A stretch of DNA of 64,000 nucleotides, from NCBI RefSeq assembly GCF_002272015.1, contig NZ_NPBY01000006.1, positions 1-64,000 on the forward strand. Direction: 5' to 3'. Position 1 is the first letter of the stretch, and every line of letters begins with the position of its first letter. The notes under the pieces are model-generated. The model saw only the letters and a list, made by a program, of their open reading frames with translations, had not been told where the DNA came from and searched no databases. This DNA comes from Paenibacillus campinasensis (GTDB lineage Bacteria; Bacillota; Bacilli; Paenibacillales; Paenibacillaceae). Position numbers and translations under genes: made by a program. Shown piece after piece: positions 27,596-35,883 of this stretch.

Positions 27596-29203
27596 TTACC
27601 AGGCTGCGACCGTACCGTCGGTCCGGGACTCGGTTCCGCCACACAGCACGCCTGTGGATGGATCCCGCCATATGATCTGTCCCCGGCCGAAGGACCCGGA
27701 ATCGAGGGTGACCCGGATATCATGGCCCCGGCGCGCCAGCGCCTGTGCTATAGCATTCGGGAATGAAGGCTCCACATGCACCGTTTTTCCGCTGGTCCAT
27801 TGCCATCTAGGCGCATCCAGGGCAGCTTGCGGATGCAGTCCGTAATCAATGGTATTCATGACCACCTGCAGATGGCCTTGCGGCTGCATGTAGCCGCCCA
27901 TGACGCCAAACGGCCCGACAGGCTGGCCATCTTTAGTCAGGAAGCCCGGGATAATCGTATGATAAGTCCGTTTCCCCGGCTCCAGGCGATTGTCGTGGCT
28001 CTCATCCAGCGAGAAGTCGCTGCCCCGGTTCTGGAGTGAAACTCCGGTTCCAGGCACAACCAGCCCTGATCCAAAGCCCATGTAGTTGCTTTGGATGAAT
28101 GACACCATATTGCCCTCGCCATCGGCTGCGGCCAAATAGACGGTGCCGCTGCCGCTTGGATCGCCGGCCTCCGGCATGATGGCGGTATCGCCGATCTTCT
28201 GCCTGCGAATCGAAGCATACTCCTCGGACAGCATGCGGCCTAGATCCGCCTTCATATGGCGGCTGTCCGTAATATAGCGCTGTCCATCGGCAAAAGCGAG
28301 CTTCATCGCCTCAATCTGACGATGATAGTCGATGACGCTGTCTTTGCTCTGCGTATCAAAGCCCTTCATCATATTAAGCGCCATCAGGGTGACGAGGCCT
28401 TGCCCGTTTGGCGGAATTTCCCATACGTCATACCCGCGGTAGGACACGCTGATCGGCTGTACCCATTCAGGCTTGAAAGCAGCCAGATCGTCGGCCTCCA
28501 GGTAGCCGCCGGCTTCCTTGACATAAGAAGCGATTCGCTCCGCGAGCTCGCCGCGATAGAAAATCTCAGCGCCGGTCTCGCCGATGCTTGCCAGGGTGCG
28601 GGCATGATCCGGCAGCCGGAACAGCTCGCCCGGCCGAGGCGCACGGCCTGCGGGGGCAAACGTATCGAACCAGCCCTGGTAACAGTCTTCCTTGAAAATC
28701 TCTTTAAAGCGGGCGTAGGCCTTCTCCCAGAAAAAAGCCACCGTAGGCGACAGGGGGAAGCCTTCCTCCGCATATGTAATCGCCGGCTTCAATGTTTCCG
28801 CTAAGGGCAGGCGGCCAAATCTGCGAGACAGTTCGGCCCATGCAGCCGGAACCCCAGGGACGGTAACGGGTAAAGCGCCGAAGGTCGGCATTTTCTCATG
28901 GCCGGCTTCCTTCACCGCCTGAATTGATATCGAACGCGGGGCCGGTCCGCTGGCATTAAGCCCGTGAAGCGAGCCGCCCGTCCAGACGAGGGCAAAGGCG
29001 TCGCCCCCGATGCCGTTGGCATTGGGCTCCACGACGGTCAGCGCAGCAGCTGCCGCGATCGCCGCATCAATGGCGTTGCCGCCTTGCTTGAGGACATCAA
29101 GCCCGGCTTGAGCCGCGAGCGGCTGTGAAGTGGCCACCATGCCTTTGGCGGCATATACGGGCATTCGGTAGGATGGATAAGGATGATAATAGGAATCAAA
29201 CAA
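27596..29203 (-). CDS. Gamma-glutamyltransferase family protein
   Basis: About 535 residues from TTG 29203, chosen because AAGGAGG lies 9 bases upstream; an ATG at 29227 overlaps that site. It is an N-terminal-nucleophile hydrolase related to gamma-glutamyltranspeptidase and cephalosporin acylase. VVEPNANGIGGDAFALVW is near residue 55, and the processing/catalytic Thr is near 353 in GSGTVYLAAADGEGNMVSFIQSN. The late GGYMQPQGHLQVVMN is typical of the YwrD-like branch. There is no signal peptide, unlike secreted GGT, so a cytoplasmic role in glutathione-like or gamma-glutamyl compound breakdown is likely. No symbol is assigned. Confidence 0.88.
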   Translation of the reverse strand: MFDSYYHPYPSYRMPVYAAKGMVATSQPLAAQAGLDVLKQGGNAIDAAIAAAAALTVVEPNANGIGGDAFALVWTGGSLHGLNASGPAPRSISIQAVKEAGHEKMPTFGALPVTVPGVPAAWAELSRRFGRLPLAETLKPAITYAEEGFPLSPTVAFFWEKAYARFKEIFKEDCYQGWFDTFAPAGRAPRPGELFRLPDHARTLASIGETGAEIFYRGELAERIASYVKEAGGYLEADDLAAFKPEWVQPISVSYRGYDVWEIPPNGQGLVTLMALNMMKGFDTQSKDSVIDYHRQIEAMKLAFADGQRYITDSRHMKADLGRMLSEEYASIRRQKIGDTAIMPEAGDPSGSGTVYLAAADGEGNMVSFIQSNYMGFGSGLVVPGTGVSLQNRGSDFSLDESHDNRLEPGKRTYHTIIPGFLTKDGQPVGPFGVMGGYMQPQGHLQVVMNTIDYGLHPQAALDAPRWQWTSGKTVHVEPSFPNAIAQALARRGHDIRVTLDSGSFGRGQIIWRDPSTGVLCGGTESRTDGTVAAW

Positions 29204-29263
29204 CAGAGGCAGCCTCCTTCCGCACATGGCGCAAATGTATTATTACTGGAATGACCTTTCTTT

Positions 29264-29292
29264 AAAAAAGGGGGTGAGGCGTAGAGCCTCAC
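29264..29292 (-). terminator. Terminator of the DJ-1/PfpI gene (minus strand)
   Basis: Perfect 7-bp stem GTGAGGC / GCCTCAC with a 5-base loop, followed on the minus strand by CCCCCTTTTTT. It abuts the stop codon and separates this gene from ggt. Confidence 0.85.
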
Positions 29293-29823
29293 CTATGATT
29301 TGGACTGAGCAAGCGCATCGCAGAATGCGAGGCCGTATGGCGGAAGATCGGGAGGACGCCGCGCCGAGATGATGTGTCCATCAACCACGACAGCCTCATC
29401 CTTCCAAATGGCGCCGGCATTCTCCATGTCATCCCGGATTCCCGGTGTGGATGTGACGGTAGCGCCTTCCAAAATTTTAGCCGAAATTAGCACCCAGCCG
29501 GCGTGGCAGATTTGCCCGATCGGCTTCTTGGCTTCATGCATCTCTCGAACAAGCTCCAGCACCTTGTCATAGCGCCGCAGCTTGTCCGGCGCCCAGCCGC
29601 CCGGCACGAGAATGCCATCATAATCCTCGCTGCGCAGCTCCTCGAAGGAATACTCGGCCAGCGCGGGCACCCCGTATTTGCCGATATAGGTTTTGCCTTT
29701 TTCATAGCCGGCGAGATGAACCTCGGCGCCCTCTTCACGAACTCGGTATACCGGGTACCATAACTCTAAATCCTCGAATTCTTCGTCAACCAGAGCGATT
29801 ACTTTTTTCCCTGAAAGTCTCAT
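29293..29823 (-). CDS. DJ-1/PfpI family protein
   Basis: 176-residue class I glutamine-amidotransferase-like protein. The nucleophile elbow is QICHAGW with Cys near residue 108. VDEEFEDLELWYP near 12-24 supplies the conserved Glu, and YDGILVPGGWAPDKLR near 68-83 forms the core strand. It resembles PfpI/YfkM-type general stress proteins, which include deglycases, proteases and chaperones. The activity here cannot be decided. The ribosome site AAAGGAGCTG is upstream of the ATG on the minus strand. Confidence 0.9.
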   Translation of the reverse strand: MRLSGKKVIALVDEEFEDLELWYPVYRVREEGAEVHLAGYEKGKTYIGKYGVPALAEYSFEELRSEDYDGILVPGGWAPDKLRRYDKVLELVREMHEAKKPIGQICHAGWVLISAKILEGATVTSTPGIRDDMENAGAIWKDEAVVVDGHIISARRPPDLPPYGLAFCDALAQSKS

Positions 29824-29865
29824 TCGTAAGATCAGCTCCTTTCTATACTCAAGAGCAGGCGTAAT

Positions 29866-30564
29866 GTGAATACCACTCTTCTAAACGAGCTTATTGTAAC
29901 AAAAAAACAAACGAAATTCATTTTTTGCGTGTTAGATAAAATAGATGGACCCAATGACCGAAGTATTATATATCTGGTAAATAAAGCATTCACCCAATTT
30001 TGGGACATTCTTTGTTATGATAGTCGGAGAGAACTAGTGCTTGATAGGTGTATCGAAGGCTTGTTGGGACTAAAGACAATACGCAATGAATTTGGGGTGG
30101 GCGATTTGTTCAAAGGTAGTCATTGTACTTGTGGGCAGAAGATGAATCTGGAATTGAGAATGTTAATCCACCAGAAGAAAACGAGAATCTACGATGTGCC
30201 GGTTTACGTATGTGAACATTGTGAACATTACGAAGTTTTGAAACCGGTAAAGCCTTACGTTGTTCAGTACATAGCAGCCATCGATGGCAGTCTCGAGCAT
30301 GCCGACGTATCCTTGGCGGAGATGAATGAGTCGGTGCATGTCCTTTACAGCGTTCTCCAGGGAGCTGATCAAGAGACGGAAGCCGAAGTTTTTGCACGCT
30401 TCAAGGAGGCTTTTGACGACCGTGTCAATATGCTGCTGGATTTATTCGGCTGTGCCCGGAAGATGAAAGATGACGATTGGATGCGGGAAATCCAGGAACG
30501 ACTGGAACAATTAAGTGAATTCGCAGTATTACTCCCTGAAAACTCGAACTTTTATGCCAGATAA
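29866..30564 (+). CDS. Hypothetical protein with a CxC...CxxC zinc-ribbon-like motif
   Basis: 232 residues if GTG 29866 is used; the ribosome site is weak and the true start is uncertain. CTCG (about 87-90) and CEHCEHYEV (about 115-123) form a likely zinc ribbon of the YgiT type seen at the N-terminus of some antitoxins, here in the middle of the protein. The N-terminal part (VNKAFTQFWDILCYDSRRELVLDR) is helical and the C-terminal half is acidic and helical. The sequence is more AT-rich than its neighbours at the 5' end. No toxin partner is adjacent. Function unknown. Confidence 0.7.
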   Translation: MNTTLLNELIVTKKQTKFIFCVLDKIDGPNDRSIIYLVNKAFTQFWDILCYDSRRELVLDRCIEGLLGLKTIRNEFGVGDLFKGSHCTCGQKMNLELRMLIHQKKTRIYDVPVYVCEHCEHYEVLKPVKPYVVQYIAAIDGSLEHADVSLAEMNESVHVLYSVLQGADQETEAEVFARFKEAFDDRVNMLLDLFGCARKMKDDDWMREIQERLEQLSEFAVLLPENSNFYAR

Positions 30565-30662
30565 TTTTCAGAAAATTTTCGCGGTTGTTGGATTTTTCAC
30601 GCACTTTTTGTTAGGATATAGGTAAGGTTAAGAACTTCAATACTGAAGGGAATGTATATTGA

Positions 30663-31010
30663 GTGGCGACCTTGACGAAAATGACTACTACCGAACAGCT
30701 GAACAACGCACTTGAAGCATCGGTACATAGACCGCTGCTGCTGTTCAAACACAGCACCAGATGTCCCATTAGTGCAGCCGCGTATAAGGAAGTAGTCTCG
30801 TATCTGAACGACCAGCCGAATGAGCGGGCAGATTACGCAATCATTGACGTTATCGCCGACCGCCCGGTGTCCAATCAGGCGGCAGACATCCTGGGCATTC
30901 GGCATGAATCGCCGCAGGTCATCCTGGTAACAAACGGAGTGCCAATCTGGCATGACTCCCATTCCCATATTACGATTGAAGCGCTAAAGGAACAAGTGGA
31001 CGGCATTTGA
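30663..31010 (+). CDS. ytxJ: Bacillithiol-system redox protein YtxJ
   Basis: 115-residue thioredoxin-fold protein from GTG 30663. It has a monothiol active site, Cys34 in HSTRCPIS, where thioredoxins have CxxC. The rest follows the YtxJ family (VVSYLNDQ, YAIIDVIADRPVSNQAADILGIRHESPQ). Family members are linked to bacillithiol-dependent de-bacillithiolation, which fits a Bacillales host. It lies 92 bases upstream of ccpA, as in B. subtilis. Confidence 0.92.
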   Translation: MATLTKMTTTEQLNNALEASVHRPLLLFKHSTRCPISAAAYKEVVSYLNDQPNERADYAIIDVIADRPVSNQAADILGIRHESPQVILVTNGVPIWHDSHSHITIEALKEQVDGI

Positions 31011-31020
31011 GGCCGCGTGT

Positions 31021-31049
31021 TTGCACAAAGCAATATTTTGTCGTATCAT
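31021..31049 (+). promoter_or_regulatory. Probable sigma-A promoter of ccpA
   Basis: TTGCAC (31021-31026) and TATCAT (31044-31049) with a 17-base spacer, about 50 bases before the ccpA start. Confidence 0.55.
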
Positions 31050-31102
31050 ATTTTCAATTAGTATTGAGCGAATAAAATCTATTGGCAATGGAGAGAAGGA
31101 AT

Positions 31103-32113
31103 TTGACGGTAACCATTTACGATGTAGCGCGTGAAGCAGGCGTTTCCATGGCAACGGTTTCGCGGGTTGTTAACAATAACCCCAATGTTAAGCCCCAAAC
31201 CCGGAAGAAAGTGTATGAAGCGATAGAGCGGTTGGGATATCGTCCGAATGCGGTGGCCAGAGGTCTGGCCAGCAAGAAGACAACCACTGTCGGGGTCGTC
31301 ATCCCGGACATCTCGAACTCGATTTTTGCGGAAATTGCCCGCGGCATCGAGGATATCGCGAACATGTATCACTACAACATTATTTTGTGTAATGCGGACA
31401 AGCGCAAGGAGAAGGAGATTCGTGTCATCAACACCCTGCTTGAGAAGCAGGTGGACGGGCTTCTTTTCATGGGCGGTACGGTTACGGAGGAGCATATCCA
31501 GGCGTTCCAGACCTCGGCTGTGCCTATCGTATTGTGCGCAACGCGTGACGAGCAGGGCAACTATCCGTCTGTTGATATCGACCATGAGCAGGCGGCATTC
31601 GATGCGGTGAGCACGCTCATTCGTCACGGACATCGGGAAATTGCGATGATCAGTGGTACGCTGCAGGATCCGGCGAATGGTTATTCCCGTTTCCAGGGAT
31701 ACAAGCGTGCGCTTGAAGCGGCGGGCATCGAATATCAGGAGGATCTGGTGCGCATCGGCAACTATCGCTACGAGTCCGGTGTGGAAGCAATGAAGTATTT
31801 CCTCGGTCTGAAGAAGAAGCCGACGGCCATCTTCTCGGCAACCGATGAAATGGCGATCGGCGCGATCCACAGCATTCAGGATGAAGGCTATAAAGTGCCG
31901 GATGATTTCTCGATTATTAGTGTAGACAACATCCGCATGGCTTCGATGGTGCGTCCGCAGCTTACGACCGTGGCCCAACCGATGTATGATCTGGGAGCGG
32001 TGGCGATGCGTCTGTTGACCAAGCTGATGAAGAAGGAGAATGTGGACAACCCGCGGGTTATTTTGCCGCATGAAACGATCCTTCGCCTCTCGGTCAGCCA
32101 TGTTAACGAATAG
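31103..32113 (+). CDS. ccpA: Catabolite control protein A (LacI family)
   Basis: 336 residues from TTG 31103 (GGAGAG 7 bases upstream), which gives the usual CcpA start [26 protein letters not shown] 31088 is an alternative that adds five residues. The N-terminal helix-turn-helix and hinge ([28 protein letters not shown]) are followed by a periplasmic-binding-like core with [22 protein letters not shown]. It is the global regulator of carbon catabolite repression, activated by HPr-Ser46-P or Crh-Ser-P. Candidate cre sites in this window lie upstream of acsA and of the 47.4-kb sugar locus. Confidence 0.94.
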   Translation: MTVTIYDVAREAGVSMATVSRVVNNNPNVKPQTRKKVYEAIERLGYRPNAVARGLASKKTTTVGVVIPDISNSIFAEIARGIEDIANMYHYNIILCNADKRKEKEIRVINTLLEKQVDGLLFMGGTVTEEHIQAFQTSAVPIVLCATRDEQGNYPSVDIDHEQAAFDAVSTLIRHGHREIAMISGTLQDPANGYSRFQGYKRALEAAGIEYQEDLVRIGNYRYESGVEAMKYFLGLKKKPTAIFSATDEMAIGAIHSIQDEGYKVPDDFSIISVDNIRMASMVRPQLTTVAQPMYDLGAVAMRLLTKLMKKENVDNPRVILPHETILRLSVSHVNE

Positions 32114-32163
32114 GCTGAATGCTGAAGGGTACAGTTGTATTCATACATGATGGAAATGAAGAA

Positions 32164-32190
32164 GGCTCCTTTTTAGAAGGAGCTTTTTTT
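32164..32190 (+). terminator. Terminator of ccpA
   Basis: Seven-bp stem GCTCCTT / AAGGAGC with a 5-base loop and a seven-T tail. Confidence 0.9.
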
Positions 32191-32244
32191 CTGGGATTTG
32201 ATGCGATCATCGCTGTACATTAACGGAATAACAGAAAGGGATGG

Positions 32245-32952
32245 ATGATAGTGACAGAGCCGGTCATTGGGCTGATTGGGGCTATGGATGCAGAGATTGA
32301 GCTGCTGCTCGGGCAGCTGGAGAACCAGGAACAGATCGTGAAAGCGGGAATCTCTTATTTAACAGGCAGCATTCAAGGAAAGCGGGTCGTTGTATGCAAA
32401 TCCGGTGTGGGCAAGGTGAATGCAGCGGTAACGACGCAGATTCTGATCGACACCTTTGGCGTGTCCAAAGTGGTGTTCACCGGCGTGGCAGGGGCGCTTC
32501 ATCCGCAGCTGGATATCGGGGACATCGTCATTTCGGCGTCCTGTCTGCAGCATGATATGGATGTTTCGCCGCTCGGGTTTGCCCGTGGCGTCATTCCATA
32601 TCAGGAGGTATCGGATTTTCCTGCGGATGCGGCATTGGTTCAGCTGGCTGAGGAAGCGTGCAAGGCGTTGTCTGTGGAGCGGTATGTAGTTGGCAAAGTG
32701 CTGTCCGGCGACCAGTTTATAGCCAGCAGAGACACAGTGAAGCTGCTGCATGAGCAGCTGGACGGGGCATGTGCCGAGATGGAAGGGGCTGCCGTGGCCC
32801 AGGTATGCTATATGAACGATGTGCCTTATGTTGTCATCCGTTCGATGTCCGATAAAGCCGACGGGTCGGCGCATATCAATTTTCCGGAATTTACGGCGAA
32901 AGCCTCTGAACGTTCCTACGACATTGTATATTATATGCTGAACCGGCTATAG
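32245..32952 (+). CDS. mtnN: 5'-methylthioadenosine/S-adenosylhomocysteine nucleosidase
   Basis: 235 residues. It removes adenine from MTA and SAH in the activated methyl cycle and methionine salvage, and so also supplies the precursor of AI-2 where LuxS is present. IGLIGAMDAEIELL at the N-terminus holds the catalytic Glu, VFTGVAGAL (about 74-82) the phosphate-site-like loop, EMEGAAVAQVCY (about 173-184) the ribose-binding Glu, and RSMSDKADG (about 194-202) the catalytic Asp. Inserted between ccpA and acuA relative to the B. subtilis order. Confidence 0.94.
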   Translation: MIVTEPVIGLIGAMDAEIELLLGQLENQEQIVKAGISYLTGSIQGKRVVVCKSGVGKVNAAVTTQILIDTFGVSKVVFTGVAGALHPQLDIGDIVISASCLQHDMDVSPLGFARGVIPYQEVSDFPADAALVQLAEEACKALSVERYVVGKVLSGDQFIASRDTVKLLHEQLDGACAEMEGAAVAQVCYMNDVPYVVIRSMSDKADGSAHINFPEFTAKASERSYDIVYYMLNRL

Positions 32953-32961
32953 ATAATGCCA

Positions 32962-33002
32962 AAATCCCCGAGTCTCTCTTCATTGCAGAGCCCGGGGATT
33001 TA
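32962..33002. terminator. Terminator between mtnN and acuA
   Basis: Nine-bp stem AAATCCCCG / CGGGGATTT enclosing a smaller GAG-rich inner pairing, between two convergent genes. T-runs are modest on both sides. Confidence 0.65.
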
Positions 33003-33058
33003 CTGTTATTTAGACACTGTACGTTTCGAACGTTTCGAATATCCTTGACCGTGTTTAT

Positions 33059-33691
33059 TCAATACATGAATCGTTGCCGGAAGCGCAGTCGGTCGAATTG
33101 CTCCTGGGAAGCTAAGGGGACTCTACTGCCGATCCGGACCATGAGGCAGTTGGCTGGATGCGAGCATATTTCCGGATCGTCGGTCGCGTACCACTCCATG
33201 TCGACAACTTTCATGAGCCGCTCCATCATTTTGCGGTACTCCCATACGTTCAAGCCGCTTCCCTTCAGATCCCAATGCCAATAATATTCCGTCGTAAACA
33301 CAATGTATCGTTCCATCTGACCTTGCTCGAACGCGGTTCGAATCATCTGCTGACCAAGTCCGAGAGAACGGTATTCTGCAGCGACTTCGATGGCACCTAG
33401 CTCAATTAAATCTTCCATCTGGCCCTCCGACCATCGTTCCTGCTCATCGGGATAATGGAAGGTGACATAACCTACAATTTGGTTGCGATCGCGTGTGATA
33501 ATAATTCTACCTTCCGGAAGAGCTGCGATTTCGATCAGCGCTTCATGCTGCTCTGCCGGACGGCGAAAAGCATGGAGGCCGGGATGAAAATCGAGCTGGG
33601 ACAACTGCTCGGGGGGGACGGGTCCTTCAATGACGAGGTTCTGGTTCTCCGGAAACAGCACATGAGATTGGTACAGCTTGCAGTGTTCCAT
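33059..33691 (-). CDS. acuA: Acetoin utilisation acetyltransferase AcuA
   Basis: 210-residue GNAT protein matching AcuA over its full length: LVIEGPVPPEQL near the start, HEALIEIAALPEGRIIITRD (about 48-67), LIELGAIEVAAEYRSLGLGQ (about 95-114) for acetyl-CoA binding, YYWHWDLKGSGLNVWEYRK and the C-terminal FDRLRFRQRFMY. In B. subtilis AcuA acetylates the C-terminal Lys of acetyl-CoA synthetase and switches it off. Here it is divergent from acsA, its target, as in B. subtilis, but acuB and acuC are not present downstream, so the deacetylase must be elsewhere or replaced. Confidence 0.93.
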   Translation of the reverse strand: MEHCKLYQSHVLFPENQNLVIEGPVPPEQLSQLDFHPGLHAFRRPAEQHEALIEIAALPEGRIIITRDRNQIVGYVTFHYPDEQERWSEGQMEDLIELGAIEVAAEYRSLGLGQQMIRTAFEQGQMERYIVFTTEYYWHWDLKGSGLNVWEYRKMMERLMKVVDMEWYATDDPEICSHPANCLMVRIGSRVPLASQEQFDRLRFRQRFMY

Positions 33692-33815
33692 CCGTCAGAC
33701 TCCTTTCAGTTCCATACCCTACTTATAGCAAAAAAATAAAAAAATGAAAAGCAATGACAGATAAACGCGTCCTATGATATAATCACTTCGACATAAATTT
33801 TTCACATTTTTTCCG

Positions 33816-33843
33816 TTGACAACAGGTGTCTGCTCCCTAAATA
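33816..33843 (+). promoter_or_regulatory. Probable acsA promoter
   Basis: TTGACA at 33816-33821 with TAAATA about 16 bases downstream. A second possible promoter, ATGACA (33754) with TATAAT (33778-33783) and an 18-base spacer, lies further upstream. Either would place the cre at 33925 inside the transcribed leader. Confidence 0.45.
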
Positions 33844-33924
33844 AAAGGGTTAAAGATTCGCCGCATGACTGAAGCTTCGGAATAACCCGGGATTTGGTGT
33901 GAAGTAGGTTTCATTCAATCATTT

Positions 33925-33938
33925 TGTAAGCGCTGTCC
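33925..33938 (+). promoter_or_regulatory. cre (CcpA-binding) site upstream of acsA
   Basis: TGTAAGCGCTGTCC agrees with the consensus TGWAANCGNTNWCA at all but the last base. It lies 43 bases before the acsA ATG and downstream of the likely promoters, a roadblock position. acsA is a CcpA-repressed gene in B. subtilis, and ccpA is encoded 2 kb away. Confidence 0.8.
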
Positions 33939-33980
33939 ACCTATAAGGAGAACGATTGAAGAATGAGGAGGATGTAAACG

Positions 33981-35708
33981 ATGAATCAAACGCATAGCGA
34001 AATATTGCCAAGTGAAGTTTCTTACTCCAATATGGGCCAATATGAGCAGGCGCGTTCCCAATTTTCCTGGGATGAGATCGAGCGGCACTTCACCTGGTAC
34101 GAGACCGGCAAGGTGAACATGGCTTATGAAGCGATTGACCGGCATGTAGCCGAGGGAAGAGGAGACAAGGTTGCGTTGATGTACAGTGATGCTTCGCGCA
34201 ATGAATCTCTTACCTATGCCCAGCTTAAGGAGCAGTCCGACAAGTTCGGGAATGTGCTTCGCAAGTACGGAATTGGAAAAGGCGACCGGGTATTTATATT
34301 CATGCCGCGCGGTCCGGAGCTTTATGTCAGCTTGCTGGGCATATTGAAAATCGGTGCCGTTGTCGGTCCATTGTTCGAAGCGTTCATGGAAACGGCGGTT
34401 AAGGACCGGCTGGAGGACAGCGGAGCCGTCGCATTGGTAACTACGCCTGCGCTCTTGCCGCGTGTAAAAAGAGACGAGCTGCCTGAACTGAAACATGTCA
34501 TTGTGGTCGGTGATACGGAGCCGCTGAACGATTCATCGCTGATCGATTATTTCTCCGAGATGGAAGCTGCTTCATCAGAGCTGGAGCTGGAATGGCTGGG
34601 GCGCGAAGATGGACTGATCATGCACTACACTTCCGGTTCCACCGGCAAGCCCAAAGGCGTCTATCATGTTCAAAATGCGATGATTCAGCATTATTATACG
34701 GGCAAAGCGGTACTAGACTTGCAGGAGGATGACATCTACTGGTGCACAGCGGATCCGGGCTGGGTGACGGGTACCTCCTACGGCATATTCGCGCCTTGGC
34801 TGAACGGGGTGACGAATGTCGTTCGGGGCGGAAGATTCAGCCCGCAGGATTGGTACAGCACGCTTGAGAAGAATAAGGTAACGGTATGGTACAGTGCACC
34901 AACCGCGTTCCGGATGCTGATGGGGGCCGGCTCTGATCTGATCGATCAGTACAATTTGAGCTCCCTGCGGCATGTTCTCTCCGTCGGTGAACCTTTGAAT
35001 CCAGAAGTGGTGCGCTGGGGGTATAAGGCCTATAAACAGCGGATTCACGATACGTGGTGGATGACGGAGACGGGCGGTCAATTGATCTGTAATTATCCGG
35101 GCATGGCAATCAAGCCGGGCTCCATGGGACGTCCGCTGCCAGGCATTACCGCTGCGATCCTCGACGATCAAGGGCGTGAGCTGCCGCCGAACACGATGGG
35201 CAACCTGGCGATCAAGACGCCGTGGCCATCCATGATGCGGGCGATCTGGAACAATGAAGCCAAGTATGAGGAGTATTTCCGCATCCCGGGCTGGTATATA
35301 TCCGGTGACTCAGCTTACATGGATGAAGAGGGCTACTTCTGGTTCCAGGGCCGAATCGATGATGTAATCAATTCCTCTGGAGAGCGTATCGGTCCGTTTG
35401 AGGTCGAGAGCAAGCTTGTGGAGCATCCGGCGGTGGCAGAAGCCGGCGTTATCGGGAAGCCGGACGTTACCCGCGGCGAAATTATCAAAGCCTTTATCTC
35501 GCTGCGCGAAGGCTATGCTCCTTCCGATGAGCTTAAGGAAGAGATCTACCGGTTCGTGAAGGAAGGTCTGTCTGCACATGCTGCTCCGCGCGAGATTGAA
35601 TTCAAGGATAAGCTGCCGAAGACCCGTTCCGGTAAAATCATGCGCCGCGTGTTGAAAGCATGGGAGCTGGATTTGCCGACAGGGGATCTGTCTACTATCG
35701 AGGACTAA
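33981..35708 (+). CDS. acsA: Acetate--CoA ligase (acetyl-CoA synthetase)
   Basis: 575-residue ANL-superfamily enzyme, the length of Bacillus AcsA and shorter than the enterobacterial Acs. The P-loop-like YTSGSTGKPKG is near residue 215, DTWWMTETGG near 355, and the hinge region and C-terminal PKTRSGKIMRR carries the catalytic Lys near 550, which is also the AcuA target. Converts acetate, ATP and CoA to acetyl-CoA. It starts after GAGGAGGATG and follows a cre site. A long terminator comes directly after the stop. Confidence 0.95.
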   Translation: MNQTHSEILPSEVSYSNMGQYEQARSQFSWDEIERHFTWYETGKVNMAYEAIDRHVAEGRGDKVALMYSDASRNESLTYAQLKEQSDKFGNVLRKYGIGKGDRVFIFMPRGPELYVSLLGILKIGAVVGPLFEAFMETAVKDRLEDSGAVALVTTPALLPRVKRDELPELKHVIVVGDTEPLNDSSLIDYFSEMEAASSELELEWLGREDGLIMHYTSGSTGKPKGVYHVQNAMIQHYYTGKAVLDLQEDDIYWCTADPGWVTGTSYGIFAPWLNGVTNVVRGGRFSPQDWYSTLEKNKVTVWYSAPTAFRMLMGAGSDLIDQYNLSSLRHVLSVGEPLNPEVVRWGYKAYKQRIHDTWWMTETGGQLICNYPGMAIKPGSMGRPLPGITAAILDDQGRELPPNTMGNLAIKTPWPSMMRAIWNNEAKYEEYFRIPGWYISGDSAYMDEEGYFWFQGRIDDVINSSGERIGPFEVESKLVEHPAVAEAGVIGKPDVTRGEIIKAFISLREGYAPSDELKEEIYRFVKEGLSAHAAPREIEFKDKLPKTRSGKIMRRVLKAWELDLPTGDLSTIED

Positions 35709-35716
35709 GGATAACC

Positions 35717-35774
35717 AAAAGCCTTCCTTGCTGCGTATGGAAACATCGTTTCCATACGGCAAGGAAGGCTTTTT
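35717..35774 (+). terminator. Terminator of acsA
   Basis: Very long near-perfect hairpin of about 28 bp (AAAAGCCTTCCTTGC... / ...GCAAGGAAGGCTTTTT) with a 3-base loop. The outer arms end in an A-run and T-run, so it could act in both directions. Confidence 0.9.
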
Positions 35775-35831
35775 CTGTGCATCGTGAGGAGTGAGGAGTG
35801 AAGGCTACAGTTGGCGAGATTAAATTGAAGA

Positions 35832-35865
35832 GAGGGTGTGCCTGGCGAATACCGGGCACACCCTC
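35832..35865 (-). terminator. Terminator of the PBP1A gene (minus strand)
   Basis: Eleven-bp stem GAGGGTGTGCC / GGCACACCCTC with a 12-base loop, 19 bases after the PBP stop. On the minus strand a TCTTCAATTT tail follows. Confidence 0.65.
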
Positions 35866-35883
35866 GTGTTCATTATGGTTCAA

